A DNA stretch of 14,384 bases from CAZDRI01 sp964508055 (GTDB lineage: Bacteria > Pseudomonadota > Gammaproteobacteria > PS1 > Pseudothioglobaceae). The DNA lies in NCBI GenBank assembly GCA_964508055.1, contig CAZDRI010000033.1, forward strand, positions 1 to 14,384, given 5' to 3'. The position numbers and the translations under genes were made by a program. A model generated the notes under the pieces. The model was not told the DNA's origin, searched no databases, and worked only from the letters and a program-made list of their open reading frames with translations. This document shows positions 5,547-13,910 of this stretch, piece after piece (the first letter of the stretch is position 1; the number at the start of each line of letters is the position of its first letter).

Positions 5547-7373
5547 TTAAACATTATCAGATTTAGCTTTACGAAAACGCTTGCGTGCATTTTCAGTTAA
5601 TAGTTTTTTACGAATCCTAATTGATTTTGGAGTTACTTCTACTAACTCATCATAATCAATAAATTCTAATGATTGTTCTAAATCAAAACGAATTGGCGAA
5701 GTTAAGACTACATTTTCATCAGAGCCAGAGGCTCTAATGTTTGTTAGTTGTTTGCCTTTCATAGTGTTTACTACTAAGTCATTATCTCTATTATTGATAC
5801 CTACTACCATACCTTCGTAAACTTCATCGTTATGTCCAATGAAGAATTTACCAACTTTTTGTAGATTAAATATAGCATAAGCAACAGCTTTACCTTGATT
5901 CATAGATATTAATGAGCCATTTACTCTTTGACCTATCTCACCTGGTTTCATAGGAGCATACTTATCAAAAATGCTATACATTAGCCCTGTTCCTTGAGTT
6001 GCAGTTAGCATTTCAGTTCTAAAGCCGATTAAACCGCGCGCTGGGATAGAAAATTCTAATCTTACTATTCCTCTATCATCTGAAGTTATATTTGTGCATT
6101 CTGCTTTTCTAGCACCTAATTTTTCCATAACAGCACCTTGATGTTGGCTTTCTATATCTACTATTAACTGCTCATAAGGCTCACACAAAATAGAGTCTAT
6201 TTCTTTTAATATGACTTGAGCACAGCCTACAGCTAATTCATAACCTTCACGGCGCATAGTTTCAATTAATACTGCAAGATGTAATTCACCCCTGCCTGAT
6301 ACTTTAAAAACACTTGGGTCATCAGTATCTTCTACTCTTAAAGCTATGTTATAGATTAACTCTTTATTAAGTCTGTTTTTAATATTTCTACTAGTTATAT
6401 ATTTGCCTTCTCTGCCAGCAAAAGGTGAATCATTAACATGAAATGACATACTTATAGTTGGCTCGTCCACTGTTAATTGGGGTAGGGCTTCTACCTTTTC
6501 AGGAGAGCATAAGGTATCAGAGATATTTATATTTTCAATACCAACCACACCAATAATATCTCCGGCATCAGCAGACTCAACCTCATGTCTATCTAAACCT
6601 TTAAAAGCTAGTAATTGTGACACTTTTACATTACGAGTATCACCGTTTGGCTCTATTAAAGTTATACGCATATTTTTTTTAATTCTGCCTCTTTTTATTC
6701 TACCAATACCGATAGCACCAACAAATGAAGAATAATCAAGAGCGGATATTTGCATTTGCAAAGGTGCATTTAAATCTACATCGGGTGGCTTTACTTCAGA
6801 TAAAATTGTTGCAAAAAGTTCAGTCATATCACCATCTTTAACATTTTCATCAAGGCTTGCATAACCTTTAATAGCAGATGCATAAATTATAGGAAAATCA
6901 AGTTGCTCATCTGTGGCATCTAACTTCACAAATAAGTCAAAAACTTTATCTATTACCCAATTTGGTCTTGCAGAATCTCTATCTATTTTGTTAATCACCA
7001 CAATAGGATTTAAACCTTGTTTAAATGCTTTTTGAGTAACAAACCTAGTTTGAGGCATAGGTCCATCTACAGCATCTACTAAAAGTAGCACACTATCAAC
7101 CATTGATAAAACTCTTTCTACTTCACCACCAAAATCAGCATGACCTGGTGTGTCAACAATATTTATCCTATAGCCTTTATAATTAATTGCAGTGTTTTTA
7201 GCACTAATAGTAATGCCTCGTTCTTTTTCTAAATCATTAGAATCCATTACTCTTTCTTCAATATTGGCTCTTTCATCAAAAGTATTAGATTGAGTTAAAA
7301 GTTTATCTACTAGTGTAGTTTTGCCATGGTCAACATGAGCAATAATTGCAATATTGCGAAGTTTGCTAATCAT
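5547..7373 (-). CDS. typA: Ribosome-associated GTPase BipA/TypA
   Basis: The 608 residues have the length and order expected of TypA/BipA: GTPase domain, beta-barrel domain 2, two EF-G-like alpha/beta domains and the unique C-terminal domain. GTP-binding motifs are all present: G1 AHVDHGKT (12-19), G2 RGITI (52-56), G3 DTPGH (74-78), G4 NKID (128-131) and G5 SAI (166-168). The C-terminal half contains the characteristic GRGELHLAVLIETMRREGYEL and RGLIGFRTEMLTATQGTGLM segments. It binds the 70S ribosome and helps 50S assembly and growth at low temperature or under stress. No frameshift or missing motif is seen. It is transcribed away from the cytochrome c' gene; the 190-base gap at 7374-7563 should hold both promoters. 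It is the first core gene beside the cassette region. Confidence 0.98.
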   Translation of the reverse strand: MISKLRNIAIIAHVDHGKTTLVDKLLTQSNTFDERANIEERVMDSNDLEKERGITISAKNTAINYKGYRINIVDTPGHADFGGEVERVLSMVDSVLLLVDAVDGPMPQTRFVTQKAFKQGLNPIVVINKIDRDSARPNWVIDKVFDLFVKLDATDEQLDFPIIYASAIKGYASLDENVKDGDMTELFATILSEVKPPDVDLNAPLQMQISALDYSSFVGAIGIGRIKRGRIKKNMRITLIEPNGDTRNVKVSQLLAFKGLDRHEVESADAGDIIGVVGIENINISDTLCSPEKVEALPQLTVDEPTISMSFHVNDSPFAGREGKYITSRNIKNRLNKELIYNIALRVEDTDDPSVFKVSGRGELHLAVLIETMRREGYELAVGCAQVILKEIDSILCEPYEQLIVDIESQHQGAVMEKLGARKAECTNITSDDRGIVRLEFSIPARGLIGFRTEMLTATQGTGLMYSIFDKYAPMKPGEIGQRVNGSLISMNQGKAVAYAIFNLQKVGKFFIGHNDEVYEGMVVGINNRDNDLVVNTMKGKQLTNIRASGSDENVVLTSPIRFDLEQSLEFIDYDELVEVTPKSIRIRKKLLTENARKRFRKAKSDNV

Positions 7374-7563
7374 TTGATTTAGTTATTTGATATAAAATAA
7401 CAGCTATTATCCATTATAAAAATTATCTTTTAAAACGATATGTTATAAAATTATTTTATGCTTATTTATGCTATTTATATTTAAACCTAGAAACAAATAG
7501 TTAATTTAATCTATTTTATAAATTATAATTAGTAATATTTTTAACATATGGAGAATTATTAAT

Positions 7564-8010
7564 ATGAATAAAATAATCACAATTTTTGCTATTATTTTTA
7601 CTTTTAATGTTTACGCTGATAAAGTTGAAGATGCTATTGATTATCGTCAATCTGTTTTTAAATTATTTAAAGCCAATATGGGTCATATGGGAGCTATGAT
7701 AAAAGGCAAGGTTGAATATAATGAAAAGAATTTTAATTATCATGCTAAGCAGCTAAAAGAATTAAATGACATGCCATGGATGTATTTTATTGCTAATAGC
7801 GATATGAATAGTAAGGCAAAAAGTGATATTTGGGAAGATAGCTCAGGTTTTAAAAAAGCAGCAAACAGCTTTAAAAAAGCAACTAATAATTTAGATAAAT
7901 TAGCAAAAGCTAAAAACTCTGACAATGATGCAGTAAAAAAAGCATTCGTTAAAGTTGGAAAATCTTGTAAATCTTGTCACAAAAAGTATAAAGAAAAGAA
8001 AAATAATTAA
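7564..8010 (+). CDS. Cytochrome c' (periplasmic, C-terminal haem)
   Basis: The 148-residue precursor starts with a short signal peptide (MNKIITIFAIIFTFNVYA, cleavage probably after residue 18). The mature part is a charged helical bundle with a single haem-binding CKSCH at 135-139, ten residues from the C-terminus. A C-terminal CxxCH on a four-helix bundle of about 130 residues defines class II cytochrome c'. These proteins bind NO or CO at a five-coordinate haem and mostly protect against nitrosative stress rather than carry electrons. The ATG has GGAGA eight bases upstream. It converges on bamE with a 4-base overlap of the stop codons. Very Lys-rich, in line with the low GC of the core genes. 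Confidence 0.88.
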   Translation: MNKIITIFAIIFTFNVYADKVEDAIDYRQSVFKLFKANMGHMGAMIKGKVEYNEKNFNYHAKQLKELNDMPWMYFIANSDMNSKAKSDIWEDSSGFKKAANSFKKATNNLDKLAKAKNSDNDAVKKAFVKVGKSCKSCHKKYKEKKNN

Positions 8011-8402
8011 AAAATTTGATACCAAGGTTTTTTAGGTTTTTCTTCTTTTTTAACTTCCTCTTTAGGAATTTTTACAGTTGCTTTTTCTAATTGGGCAATG
8101 TCTTTTTTGTTAATTTCTTTTAAAGTATTGCCCGCAAACTTTAAGCTAATATGGTATTTTATGTCTTGTGAATTAGGCATTTTTGAATAATTGATATACT
8201 CCCATTGATTATTATGAAACAAGTCAATAATTGCAGGTGAGCCTAAAATTTTCTCAACTTCTTCCTTTGTCATTCCAATTTTTATTTTATTTATATCTTG
8301 TAAAGTAATAACATTACCTTGATGAATATCTGCTTTGTATGTTTTAACATTACAAGCTGCTATAAGAAATAGTAAAGAAACAATAAAAATTATTTTATTC
8401 AT
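8007..8402 (-). CDS. bamE: Outer-membrane assembly lipoprotein BamE (SmpA/OmlA)
   Basis: A 131-residue lipoprotein precursor: basic start, hydrophobic stretch, and a lipobox LIAAC with the lipidated Cys at position 17. Next come the family hallmarks YKADIHQGN, INKIKIGMTKEEVEKILGSP, a short DLFHNNQWEYINY strand pair and a strand ending in LKFAGNTL. BamE is a small subunit of the BAM complex that inserts outer-membrane beta-barrels and is anchored in the inner leaflet of the outer membrane. The tail after about residue 100 is a charged Lys/Glu/Pro extension ending WYQIF, which the E. coli protein lacks. It lies back to back with fur, a common gammaproteobacterial arrangement (fur-omlA), which supports both identifications. 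Confidence 0.93.
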   Translation of the reverse strand: MNKIIFIVSLLFLIAACNVKTYKADIHQGNVITLQDINKIKIGMTKEEVEKILGSPAIIDLFHNNQWEYINYSKMPNSQDIKYHISLKFAGNTLKEINKKDIAQLEKATVKIPKEEVKKEEKPKKPWYQIF

Positions 8403-8694
8403 AATTATAGGAAAACCAAAAAGATATAATTTTACATAAAGAGATATTGTTAGTGTTTTAAAAATAATAAAATTAAAAAATTATCTTCTTAAGACAATAT
8501 TACTAATAAAATAATATCTAAACCATTGCCAAGCTGTATTGGTGGTGGAGTTTGAGGAGAAGCTGTTTTATTAAAGAGTTTTGTAAGATGTTGATTTAGC
8601 TTCCTTCCTCATATAAATAATTTAGAAAAAATGTTGTAAGATATATTTTTATACATTTTGCAACAGTCTTATATTAAATAAAGTGGAGATTATT
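8403..8694. promoter_or_regulatory. bamE-fur divergent intergenic region
   Basis: About 290 bases without a convincing gene. It must hold the bamE (minus) and fur (plus) promoters, but I cannot point to a clear pair of -35/-10 hexamers and see no good Fur box. A TGTAAGAT motif occurs twice (8581-8588 and 8634-8641). On the minus strand a short open stretch around 8495-8565 reads like a degraded peptide. Confidence 0.4.
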
Positions 8695-9102
8695 TTGGAT
8701 GCAAATGATTTAAAAAATACTGGGCTTAAAATAACATTACCAAGACTCAAAATAATAGAAATTTTAGAAAATAATGCTAAACACCATGTGAGCGCTGAAG
8801 ATATATATCAATTATTAATAGAAAGCCAGGACAATGTTAGTTTAGCTACAGTTTATAGAGTATTAGCACAATTTGAAAAAGCAGAAATAGTAAAAAAACT
8901 AAACTTTGAAAATAACCAATCAGTTTATGAATTATCTGATGGTTCACACCATGATCATTTACTTTGTGTTAAATGCGGTGATATTGAAGAGTTTGTAGAT
9001 AAAACAATTGAAAAGCGTCAACAAAATATAGCTGAAAAATATGGTTACAAACTAACAGACCATTGTTTATACTTGTATGGTATTTGTAAAAATTGTCAAT
9101 AA
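8695..9102 (+). CDS. fur: Ferric uptake regulator Fur (TTG start)
   Basis: The 135-residue product matches classical Fur over its whole length: winged-helix segment GLKITLPRLKIIEIL, HHVSAEDIYQLL, the DNA-recognition helix NVSLATVYRVLAQFEKAEIV, then the dimerisation/metal domain with HHDHLLCVKCGDIEEF and a C-terminal CxxC (CKNC). With Fe2+ as corepressor it represses iron-acquisition genes. I start at TTG 8695 because GGAG lies six bases upstream and the N-terminus (MDANDLKNTGLK) then aligns with E. coli Fur; a GTG at 8683 would add four residues but overlaps that ribosome site. The first conserved helix and the HHHDHL-type site favour Fur over Zur, although znuB follows directly, so a zinc role is a minor alternative. 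A rare start could limit expression. Confidence 0.92.
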   Translation: MDANDLKNTGLKITLPRLKIIEILENNAKHHVSAEDIYQLLIESQDNVSLATVYRVLAQFEKAEIVKKLNFENNQSVYELSDGSHHDHLLCVKCGDIEEFVDKTIEKRQQNIAEKYGYKLTDHCLYLYGICKNCQ

Positions 9103-9107
9103 ATCAT

Positions 9108-9899
9108 ATGGAAGATTTTATTATCCGTGCATTTATAGCCGCAATAGGCATTGCAATAATATCAGGAAGTATAGGATGTTTTGTAATCTGGAAGAAAATA
9201 TCTTATTTTAGTGATGCTCTATCGCACAGTGCAATATTAGGAATTACAGTAGGTCTAGCCACAGGGGTAGGGGTTAATATTGGCATTATCATAATGGGTG
9301 TATGTTTTTCAGTATTAATGATAATTCTAAAGCAGAGAAATTTATTATCAAACGATACGATTTTAGGAATATTATCGCCTTTATCATTGTCTTTAGGAGT
9401 TGTTCTTATTGCTTTTTTTGATTTTGCTGCAGTAGATTATTTTTCTATTCTTTTTGGAGATATTTTGACAGTAAGTTTAACTGACATAATTATTATATAT
9501 GTTAGTGGTATTATAATTATTGCTTTGCTTATATGGCTATACCAACCATTATTACTATTAACATTGAATGAAGATCTTGCTAGAGCTGAAAATGTAAATA
9601 ATATTTTTTATGAATTTATTTTTATGCTAATGATTGCTCTTATGATTGCAAATTCTGTGCAGATTGTAGGTATTTTACTAACTACTTCATTACTAATAAT
9701 CCCAGCAGCAATTGCCAAAAATTTTGCTAATTCACCTAAAAAAATGATTTATATATCTATTATTTTTGCAATTATTAGTGTTATTTTTGGATTAGGGATA
9801 TCAATTGAATATGATATTGCTTCAGGTCCTGCAATTGTTTTAGCTTTAGGGGCATTATTCATAATTAGTTATATTTTTAGTTATAAGAGATTTTCATAG
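9108..9899 (+). CDS. znuB: Zinc ABC transporter permease ZnuB
   Basis: A 263-residue polytopic membrane protein of the ABC-3 family (manganese/zinc-type permeases), with about eight or nine TM segments. Recognisable family stretches are IGCFVIWKKISYFSDALSHSAILG near the N-terminus, the loop with LGILSPLSLSLGVVL, FGDILTV, and VQIVGILLTTSLLIIPAAIAK in the second half. ZnuB forms the inner-membrane channel for zinc delivered by ZnuA and powered by ZnuC. The ATG at 9108 comes five bases after the fur stop, and the frame is also open from TTG 9093, overlapping fur, so the two genes are one transcription unit. No znuA or znuC is in the window, so its partners must be encoded elsewhere. Confidence 0.93.
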   Translation: MEDFIIRAFIAAIGIAIISGSIGCFVIWKKISYFSDALSHSAILGITVGLATGVGVNIGIIIMGVCFSVLMIILKQRNLLSNDTILGILSPLSLSLGVVLIAFFDFAAVDYFSILFGDILTVSLTDIIIIYVSGIIIIALLIWLYQPLLLLTLNEDLARAENVNNIFYEFIFMLMIALMIANSVQIVGILLTTSLLIIPAAIAKNFANSPKKMIYISIIFAIISVIFGLGISIEYDIASGPAIVLALGALFIISYIFSYKRFS

Positions 9900-9985
9900 T
9901 TTATAAATAATATATTGTTGCTATAAATTAATAAAAGAATCACAAATGCAGTTAAATAAATTATTTAAAAATCTAATATTTTACT

Positions 9986-10672
9986 ATGACCTTAGCAGAT
10001 AAAATAATTAAATTTAACAATAGTTTAGGGCTTAAAGTTAAACTGCCAAATAAGATTAAAGTTATGAATCCTTTTAAAGAAGGAGAATACGCTTTTGAGA
10101 TATCATCAAAGTTTTATAAAAAATACTATAGTGATAATAAAATTCGTAAAATGATATTAGGTATAAATCCTGGCAGATTTGGAGCAGGGGTGACAGGCAT
10201 ACCTTTTACTGATACTAAAAGACTTAATAATAAATGTAAAATAAAATTTCCAAAGCTTCATACTCACGAACCATCATCGGTATTTATTTATGATGTTATC
10301 GACAAATATGGTGGGGTAGATAAGTTTTATAAGGATTTTTATATAACATCATTATCACCCTTAGGCTTTGTAATTCAAAATACTAAAGGCAAAGAAGTTA
10401 ATTACAATTACTATGATAATAAAGAGCTTAGTGAGGTTGTTAAACCTTTTATTATCAAAACTTTAAAAAGCCAAATTAATTTTGGTTTTAACAGGGATGT
10501 TTGTTTTTGCTTAGGCTCAGGTAAGAACTATGCTTTTTTAGATAAATTAAATAAAGAATATAAGTTTTTCAATTCTATAATACCTTTAGAACATCCAAGA
10601 TATATAATGCAATATAAATCAAAAGCTAAAGAGCAGTATATCAATAAGTTTATATATAAATTAAATAAGTGA
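9986..10672 (+). CDS. SMUG2-family uracil-DNA glycosylase-like protein
   Basis: The 228-residue protein has the two motifs of the uracil-DNA glycosylase fold. Motif 1 is GINPGRFGAGVTGIPF (59-74), very like the SMUG1 signature GMNPGPFGMAQTGVPF. Motif 2 is the His-Pro loop HPRYIMQY (203-210). A LGSGKN turn (176-181) and TSLSPLGF (121-128) fit the SMUG2 (DUF4918) subgroup. These enzymes remove uracil or oxidised/deaminated pyrimidines to start base-excision repair. SMUG2 is known mainly from Bacteroidetes, so horizontal origin is likely, though base composition matches the neighbours. Its stop codon overlaps the GTG start of recO by four bases, so the two repair genes are translationally coupled. 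Activity is predicted from motifs only. Confidence 0.82.
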   Translation: MTLADKIIKFNNSLGLKVKLPNKIKVMNPFKEGEYAFEISSKFYKKYYSDNKIRKMILGINPGRFGAGVTGIPFTDTKRLNNKCKIKFPKLHTHEPSSVFIYDVIDKYGGVDKFYKDFYITSLSPLGFVIQNTKGKEVNYNYYDNKELSEVVKPFIIKTLKSQINFGFNRDVCFCLGSGKNYAFLDKLNKEYKFFNSIIPLEHPRYIMQYKSKAKEQYINKFIYKLNK

Positions 10673-11364
10673 ATAATAAAGTAGAACTAACACCAGCGTT
10701 TTTAATTCATAGAAGAGTTTATCAAGAAAGTAGTATGTTGTTAGATTTCTTTACCCATGATTATGGTATGTTACGCTTGATAGCTAGAGGTGCTAAAAAA
10801 TCAAAAACTAAAATTCAAATGTTTTCACGCCTTAATATATCTTTTTCTGGTAGAAGTGAATTAAAAACCTTAACTAATTGGGAGATAGATGATAAACCAA
10901 GAAAAATTAGCGGAGACAATATCATATTTGCAATTTATGTGAATGAATTGCTAACAAGACTTTGCCAACCATTTCAAGCATATCCTAAACTTTTTGATAG
11001 TTATTATTTGCTGCTAAAAAACTTAGCGTCATCAGATACTAACAAAATTTGGGCATTAAGAATATTTGAAAGTAATTTATTAAAAATTTTAGGCTATGGA
11101 CTAAATTATAAGATTGACATAGATGATAATAAAATAAAAGCTAATCTTAGCTATGATTACATAGCACAAAGAGGTTTTATTGAAAATCAACAAGGTAAAA
11201 TACCTGGTCATTTATTAGGTTTATTAAAGGAAAATAACATATCAAATTACCCAAATAACGTAGAATTAAAGAATATAAGAAACTTATTTAGAATGATATT
11301 AAAAACATTATTAGGTGATAGACCTTTAAAAAGTAGAGAATTATTTTTGGATTTAAAAAAATGA
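10669..11364 (+). CDS. recO: DNA repair protein RecO
   Basis: 231 residues, a normal RecO length. The N-terminal OB-fold is recognisable from TPAFLIHRRVYQESSMLLDFFTHDYGMLRLIARGAKKSKTK, the standard start of the family, and the helical C-terminal domain follows (IYVNELLTRLCQPFQAYPKLFDSYYLLL). It lacks the Cys4 zinc site of some Gram-positive RecO proteins, as usual in Gammaproteobacteria. RecO with RecR loads RecA on SSB-coated gaps in the RecFOR pathway. It starts on GTG overlapping the TGA of the upstream glycosylase gene, and its TGA overlaps the ATG of pdxJ. In many gammaproteobacteria the order is rnc-era-recO-pdxJ-acpS; here era is replaced by the SMUG2-like gene. Confidence 0.93.
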   Translation: MNNKVELTPAFLIHRRVYQESSMLLDFFTHDYGMLRLIARGAKKSKTKIQMFSRLNISFSGRSELKTLTNWEIDDKPRKISGDNIIFAIYVNELLTRLCQPFQAYPKLFDSYYLLLKNLASSDTNKIWALRIFESNLLKILGYGLNYKIDIDDNKIKANLSYDYIAQRGFIENQQGKIPGHLLGLLKENNISNYPNNVELKNIRNLFRMILKTLLGDRPLKSRELFLDLKK

Positions 11365-12086
11365 ATATTTTATTAGGTGTAAATATTGACCACATAGCAA
11401 CACTTCGTCAAGCAAGAGGGACTATATATCCATCTCCAATTGAAGCTGCTTTAATAGCGGAAAAATCAGGTGCTGATAGCATCACTCTACACCTAAGAGA
11501 AGACAGACGCCATATTCAAGATAGCGATGTTGAAATTTTGCGTGAAAAACTCACAACTAAAATGAATTTAGAAATGGCAACCACTGAAGAAATGCTAACA
11601 ATTGCAGAGAGAATAAAACCTCAAGATTGTTGTTTAGTGCCAGAGAAAAGAGCAGAACTAACTACTGAAGGCGGCTTAGATATTAAAAGCCAAGTAAATA
11701 AAATGTATGACATTTGTCAAAGATTAAAAAATGCAAATATTAGAGTATCTCTTTTTATTGATGCAGATTTTGAACAGATTGATGTAGCTAAAACTATAGC
11801 TGCTCCAGTAATAGAATTACATACTGGTCATTATGCTGATGCACCTGCTAATAAAAAAGAAAAAGAATTAGAGAGAATAATTAAAGCCGCAAATTATGCT
11901 CATAATTTAGGTTTACAAGTCAATGCGGGCCATGGGCTCAATTTAAGTAATGTATCAGAAATAGCCCAAATTAAAGAGCTTGTTGAGCTAAATATTGGCC
12001 ACTCAATTATAGCTAGAGCTGTGTTTGTTGGTTTAGATAATGCTGTCAGAGAAATAAAAGAATTGATGTTAAAGGCAAGATTATGA
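11361..12086 (+). CDS. pdxJ: Pyridoxine 5'-phosphate synthase PdxJ
   Basis: 241 residues aligning end to end with E. coli PdxJ in memory: LGVNIDHIATLRQARGT at the N-terminus, SGADSITLHLREDRRHIQDSDV, NLEMATTEEML, CCLVPEKRAELTTEGGLD, IRVSLFIDAD, ELHTGHYAD, LGLQVNAGHGLN and ELNIGHSIIARAVFVGL. It is a TIM barrel that condenses 1-deoxyxylulose 5-phosphate with 3-amino-2-oxopropyl phosphate to give pyridoxine 5'-phosphate, the last ring-closing step of DXP-dependent vitamin B6 synthesis. Catalytic His and Glu residues lie in the HLRED, NLEMA and GHGLN segments, all kept. ATGA overlaps on both sides tie it to recO and acpS in one operon. Confidence 0.97.
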   Translation: MNILLGVNIDHIATLRQARGTIYPSPIEAALIAEKSGADSITLHLREDRRHIQDSDVEILREKLTTKMNLEMATTEEMLTIAERIKPQDCCLVPEKRAELTTEGGLDIKSQVNKMYDICQRLKNANIRVSLFIDADFEQIDVAKTIAAPVIELHTGHYADAPANKKEKELERIIKAANYAHNLGLQVNAGHGLNLSNVSEIAQIKELVELNIGHSIIARAVFVGLDNAVREIKELMLKARL

Positions 12087-12469
12087 TTTATGGGGTAGGC
12101 ACAGATATAGTTGATATAGAAAGAATTAAATATATTTTAACTAAAAACAAAGGTAATTTAGTTGAAAGGGTGCTAACAGAGCACGAAAGAGCTTTATTTT
12201 TAAATTATGCAGAATCTGCAAGTTATGTTGCGAAAAGATTTGCTGCTAAAGAAGCATTTGCCAAGGCGTTAGGTGTTGGAATAGGGGGGATTGTAAGTTT
12301 TCAAGATTTAACTGTTAGAGCAGATGAAAATGGCAAGCCAACTTTTCAAGTAAGTGAAAAACTAAGACAATACTTATTAGAAAAAAATATTAAAACAGCG
12401 CATTTAAGTTTATCTGATGAAAAACATTATGCAACTGCTTTTGTAGTATTAGAAAAAGTAACTGATTAG
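12083..12469 (+). CDS. acpS: Holo-[acyl-carrier-protein] synthase AcpS
   Basis: 128 residues, the usual AcpS size. Metal- and CoA-binding motifs are intact: GTDIVDIERI at the N-terminus (Asp8) and RFAAKEAFAKALG (Glu57). The C-terminal HLSLSDEKHYATAFVVLE strand is the normal family end. It transfers 4'-phosphopantetheine from coenzyme A to apo-ACP and so activates fatty-acid synthesis. The ATG overlaps the pdxJ TGA (ATGA). It is the last gene of the plus-strand operon and converges on the TauE/SafE gene over a gap of 86 bases, in which I see only a weak 5-bp hairpin and no good terminator. Confidence 0.95.
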   Translation: MIYGVGTDIVDIERIKYILTKNKGNLVERVLTEHERALFLNYAESASYVAKRFAAKEAFAKALGVGIGGIVSFQDLTVRADENGKPTFQVSEKLRQYLLEKNIKTAHLSLSDEKHYATAFVVLEKVTD

Positions 12470-12555
12470 TTTTTTTGTTTAGTTAGCTAAAAATTCTCAA
12501 ACTCTAAAATTATTAGTTTCAATAATTAATATAAGATACTGTATTAAATACAATT

Positions 12556-13314
12556 TTAAAAAAACATAGCTGCTGTTGAACCAACTAAAGTCATAATAAA
12601 TAAAAACCACTTTAAGGTGTCTTTTTTTGCTTTAATTGCAAATTTAACAGCATAGTGAGCGCCTACAATGTATCCAAGCATCAGTATTAATGCAGGTATC
12701 CAATCAATTTGAGACCTGGCGATAAATATTATTAATGCCACAAGAGTAAATATTAAAGAGCACAATAATTTTAAACCTTGAGTTCTTACAATATCATATC
12801 TTAATATCCCTGCAAGCGCTGCAATAAGAACAAATCCCACTCCTGCCTGCACAAACCCTCCATAAATACCAGCTAGTAATAATCCCCACCAGCCTAAAGG
12901 TTTTTCTGCTACTTTAAAAGCCTTTTCACCTTCGTTTGGTATAACTGTAGCAGGAGCTATTAAAATTATGAAAGACATTGTAAGCATTGTGCCTAAAAGT
13001 AATGGTTTTATAATCCAAGTAGGAGCAAAAGAAGCAGTCATAGCACCTATAAAACCACCAATAATTGTAGGTATTAATATTGGCAATGTATCATCACTTG
13101 CCATTTTGTCATGTTTTTTAAAACCAATAACTCCTACTAAGCATTGCATAAAAACCCCAACCCGATTAGTAGCATTAGCTACTTCTGCAGGCATACCCAT
13201 AATAATAAGTGCTGGCACAGTCAAATTAGAGCCACCGCCAGCAAGAACATTTATAGCTCCAGCAAATAATCCTGTAATTATTAATACAGCTATTTTTATT
13301 AGCTCTAATTCCAC
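12556..13314 (-). CDS. TauE/SafE (TSUP) family permease
   Basis: A 252-residue membrane protein with about eight TM segments, the size and two-fold pattern of TauE/SafE transporters. Typical motifs are NVLAGGGSNLTVPALIIMGMPAEVANATNRVGV in the first half and GIYGGFVQAGVGFVLIAAL in the second. Members move sulfite, sulfoacetate, thiosulfate or similar organosulfur anions across the inner membrane; the substrate is not decidable here. Translation starts on GTG 13314, whose G is shared with the TAG stop of the upstream asparaginase-domain gene, so the two are coupled and co-transcribed. Confidence 0.92.
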   Translation of the reverse strand: MELELIKIAVLIITGLFAGAINVLAGGGSNLTVPALIIMGMPAEVANATNRVGVFMQCLVGVIGFKKHDKMASDDTLPILIPTIIGGFIGAMTASFAPTWIIKPLLLGTMLTMSFIILIAPATVIPNEGEKAFKVAEKPLGWWGLLLAGIYGGFVQAGVGFVLIAALAGILRYDIVRTQGLKLLCSLIFTLVALIIFIARSQIDWIPALILMLGYIVGAHYAVKFAIKAKKDTLKWFLFIMTLVGSTAAMFF

Positions 13315-13796
13315 TAAATTTCTTCAAATATTTTTTTATTGAGATTTTTTTTAACTTTTCCAGGGTTAAAAATTTTGCCATTCATTGCTATATACACTCC
13401 GGGCTGTAATAATTGAACAGCAGCAATTGCAACACCTATATTAAAAGAGGCATCACTTCTTTTAATAATTGCAGGCTGCATAGAAGCAGTTAATACTATA
13501 GTTTTATCTTTTATAGCTAAAAGTTTATTAGCAGTGGCAGTTAAAGTATCAGTTCCGTGGGTAATTAAAATTTTATTGTGTTTGGTATTTTTTACTTTAT
13601 TAAATATTAAATCTCTATCCTTATCAGTTAAATCTAAACTATCTTTTTTTAATATTGATTCTATTTCATATTGGAAAGTAATATTACCTTGTTTTAATAT
13701 ATCAGCTGTAGCTGGTTCGCCAACTTGAAATTCAGAATTTGCATCAAAATAAATTTTATCAATTGTGCCTCCTGTGGCAAATAATTTAATGTTCAT
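13314..13796 (-). CDS. Half-length asparaginase-domain protein
   Basis: 160 residues covering only the N-terminal domain of type I/II asparaginases, which normally have about 330. Both catalytic-triad motifs of that domain are there: ATGGTID (7-13) and HGTDT (80-84), plus TASMQP. The C-terminal domain that completes the dimer interface and substrate pocket in full-length enzymes is absent. The frame is clean, has a strong AGGAGAGG ribosome site eight bases before ATG 13796, and ends by overlapping the start of the TauE/SafE gene, so it is not a broken gene. Stand-alone short asparaginase domains exist in other bacteria. Asparagine/glutamine hydrolysis is possible, but the coupling to a permease suggests another amide or small substrate. 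Confidence 0.88.
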   Translation of the reverse strand: MNIKLFATGGTIDKIYFDANSEFQVGEPATADILKQGNITFQYEIESILKKDSLDLTDKDRDLIFNKVKNTKHNKILITHGTDTLTATANKLLAIKDKTIVLTASMQPAIIKRSDASFNIGVAIAAVQLLQPGVYIAMNGKIFNPGKVKKNLNKKIFEEI

Positions 13797-13910
13797 AATA
13801 AAACCTCTCCTAAATTATAAGGTTAAATTTTATATTGAGACTGCTCTAAGATAATAAGTAATTATGAAAAATTGATAAAAATTAAAAAAATCTGACCATA
13901 AAAAACTTAT

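Noticed and set aside
8695..9102. Zinc regulator Zur because of the adjacent znuB
   Set aside because: The N-terminus and the metal-binding HHDHLLC context match classical Fur closely, and bamE is the usual Fur neighbour.
13314..13796. Asparaginase pseudogene
   Set aside because: Clean frame, strong ribosome site and coupling to the next gene; no remnant of the second domain follows in any frame.
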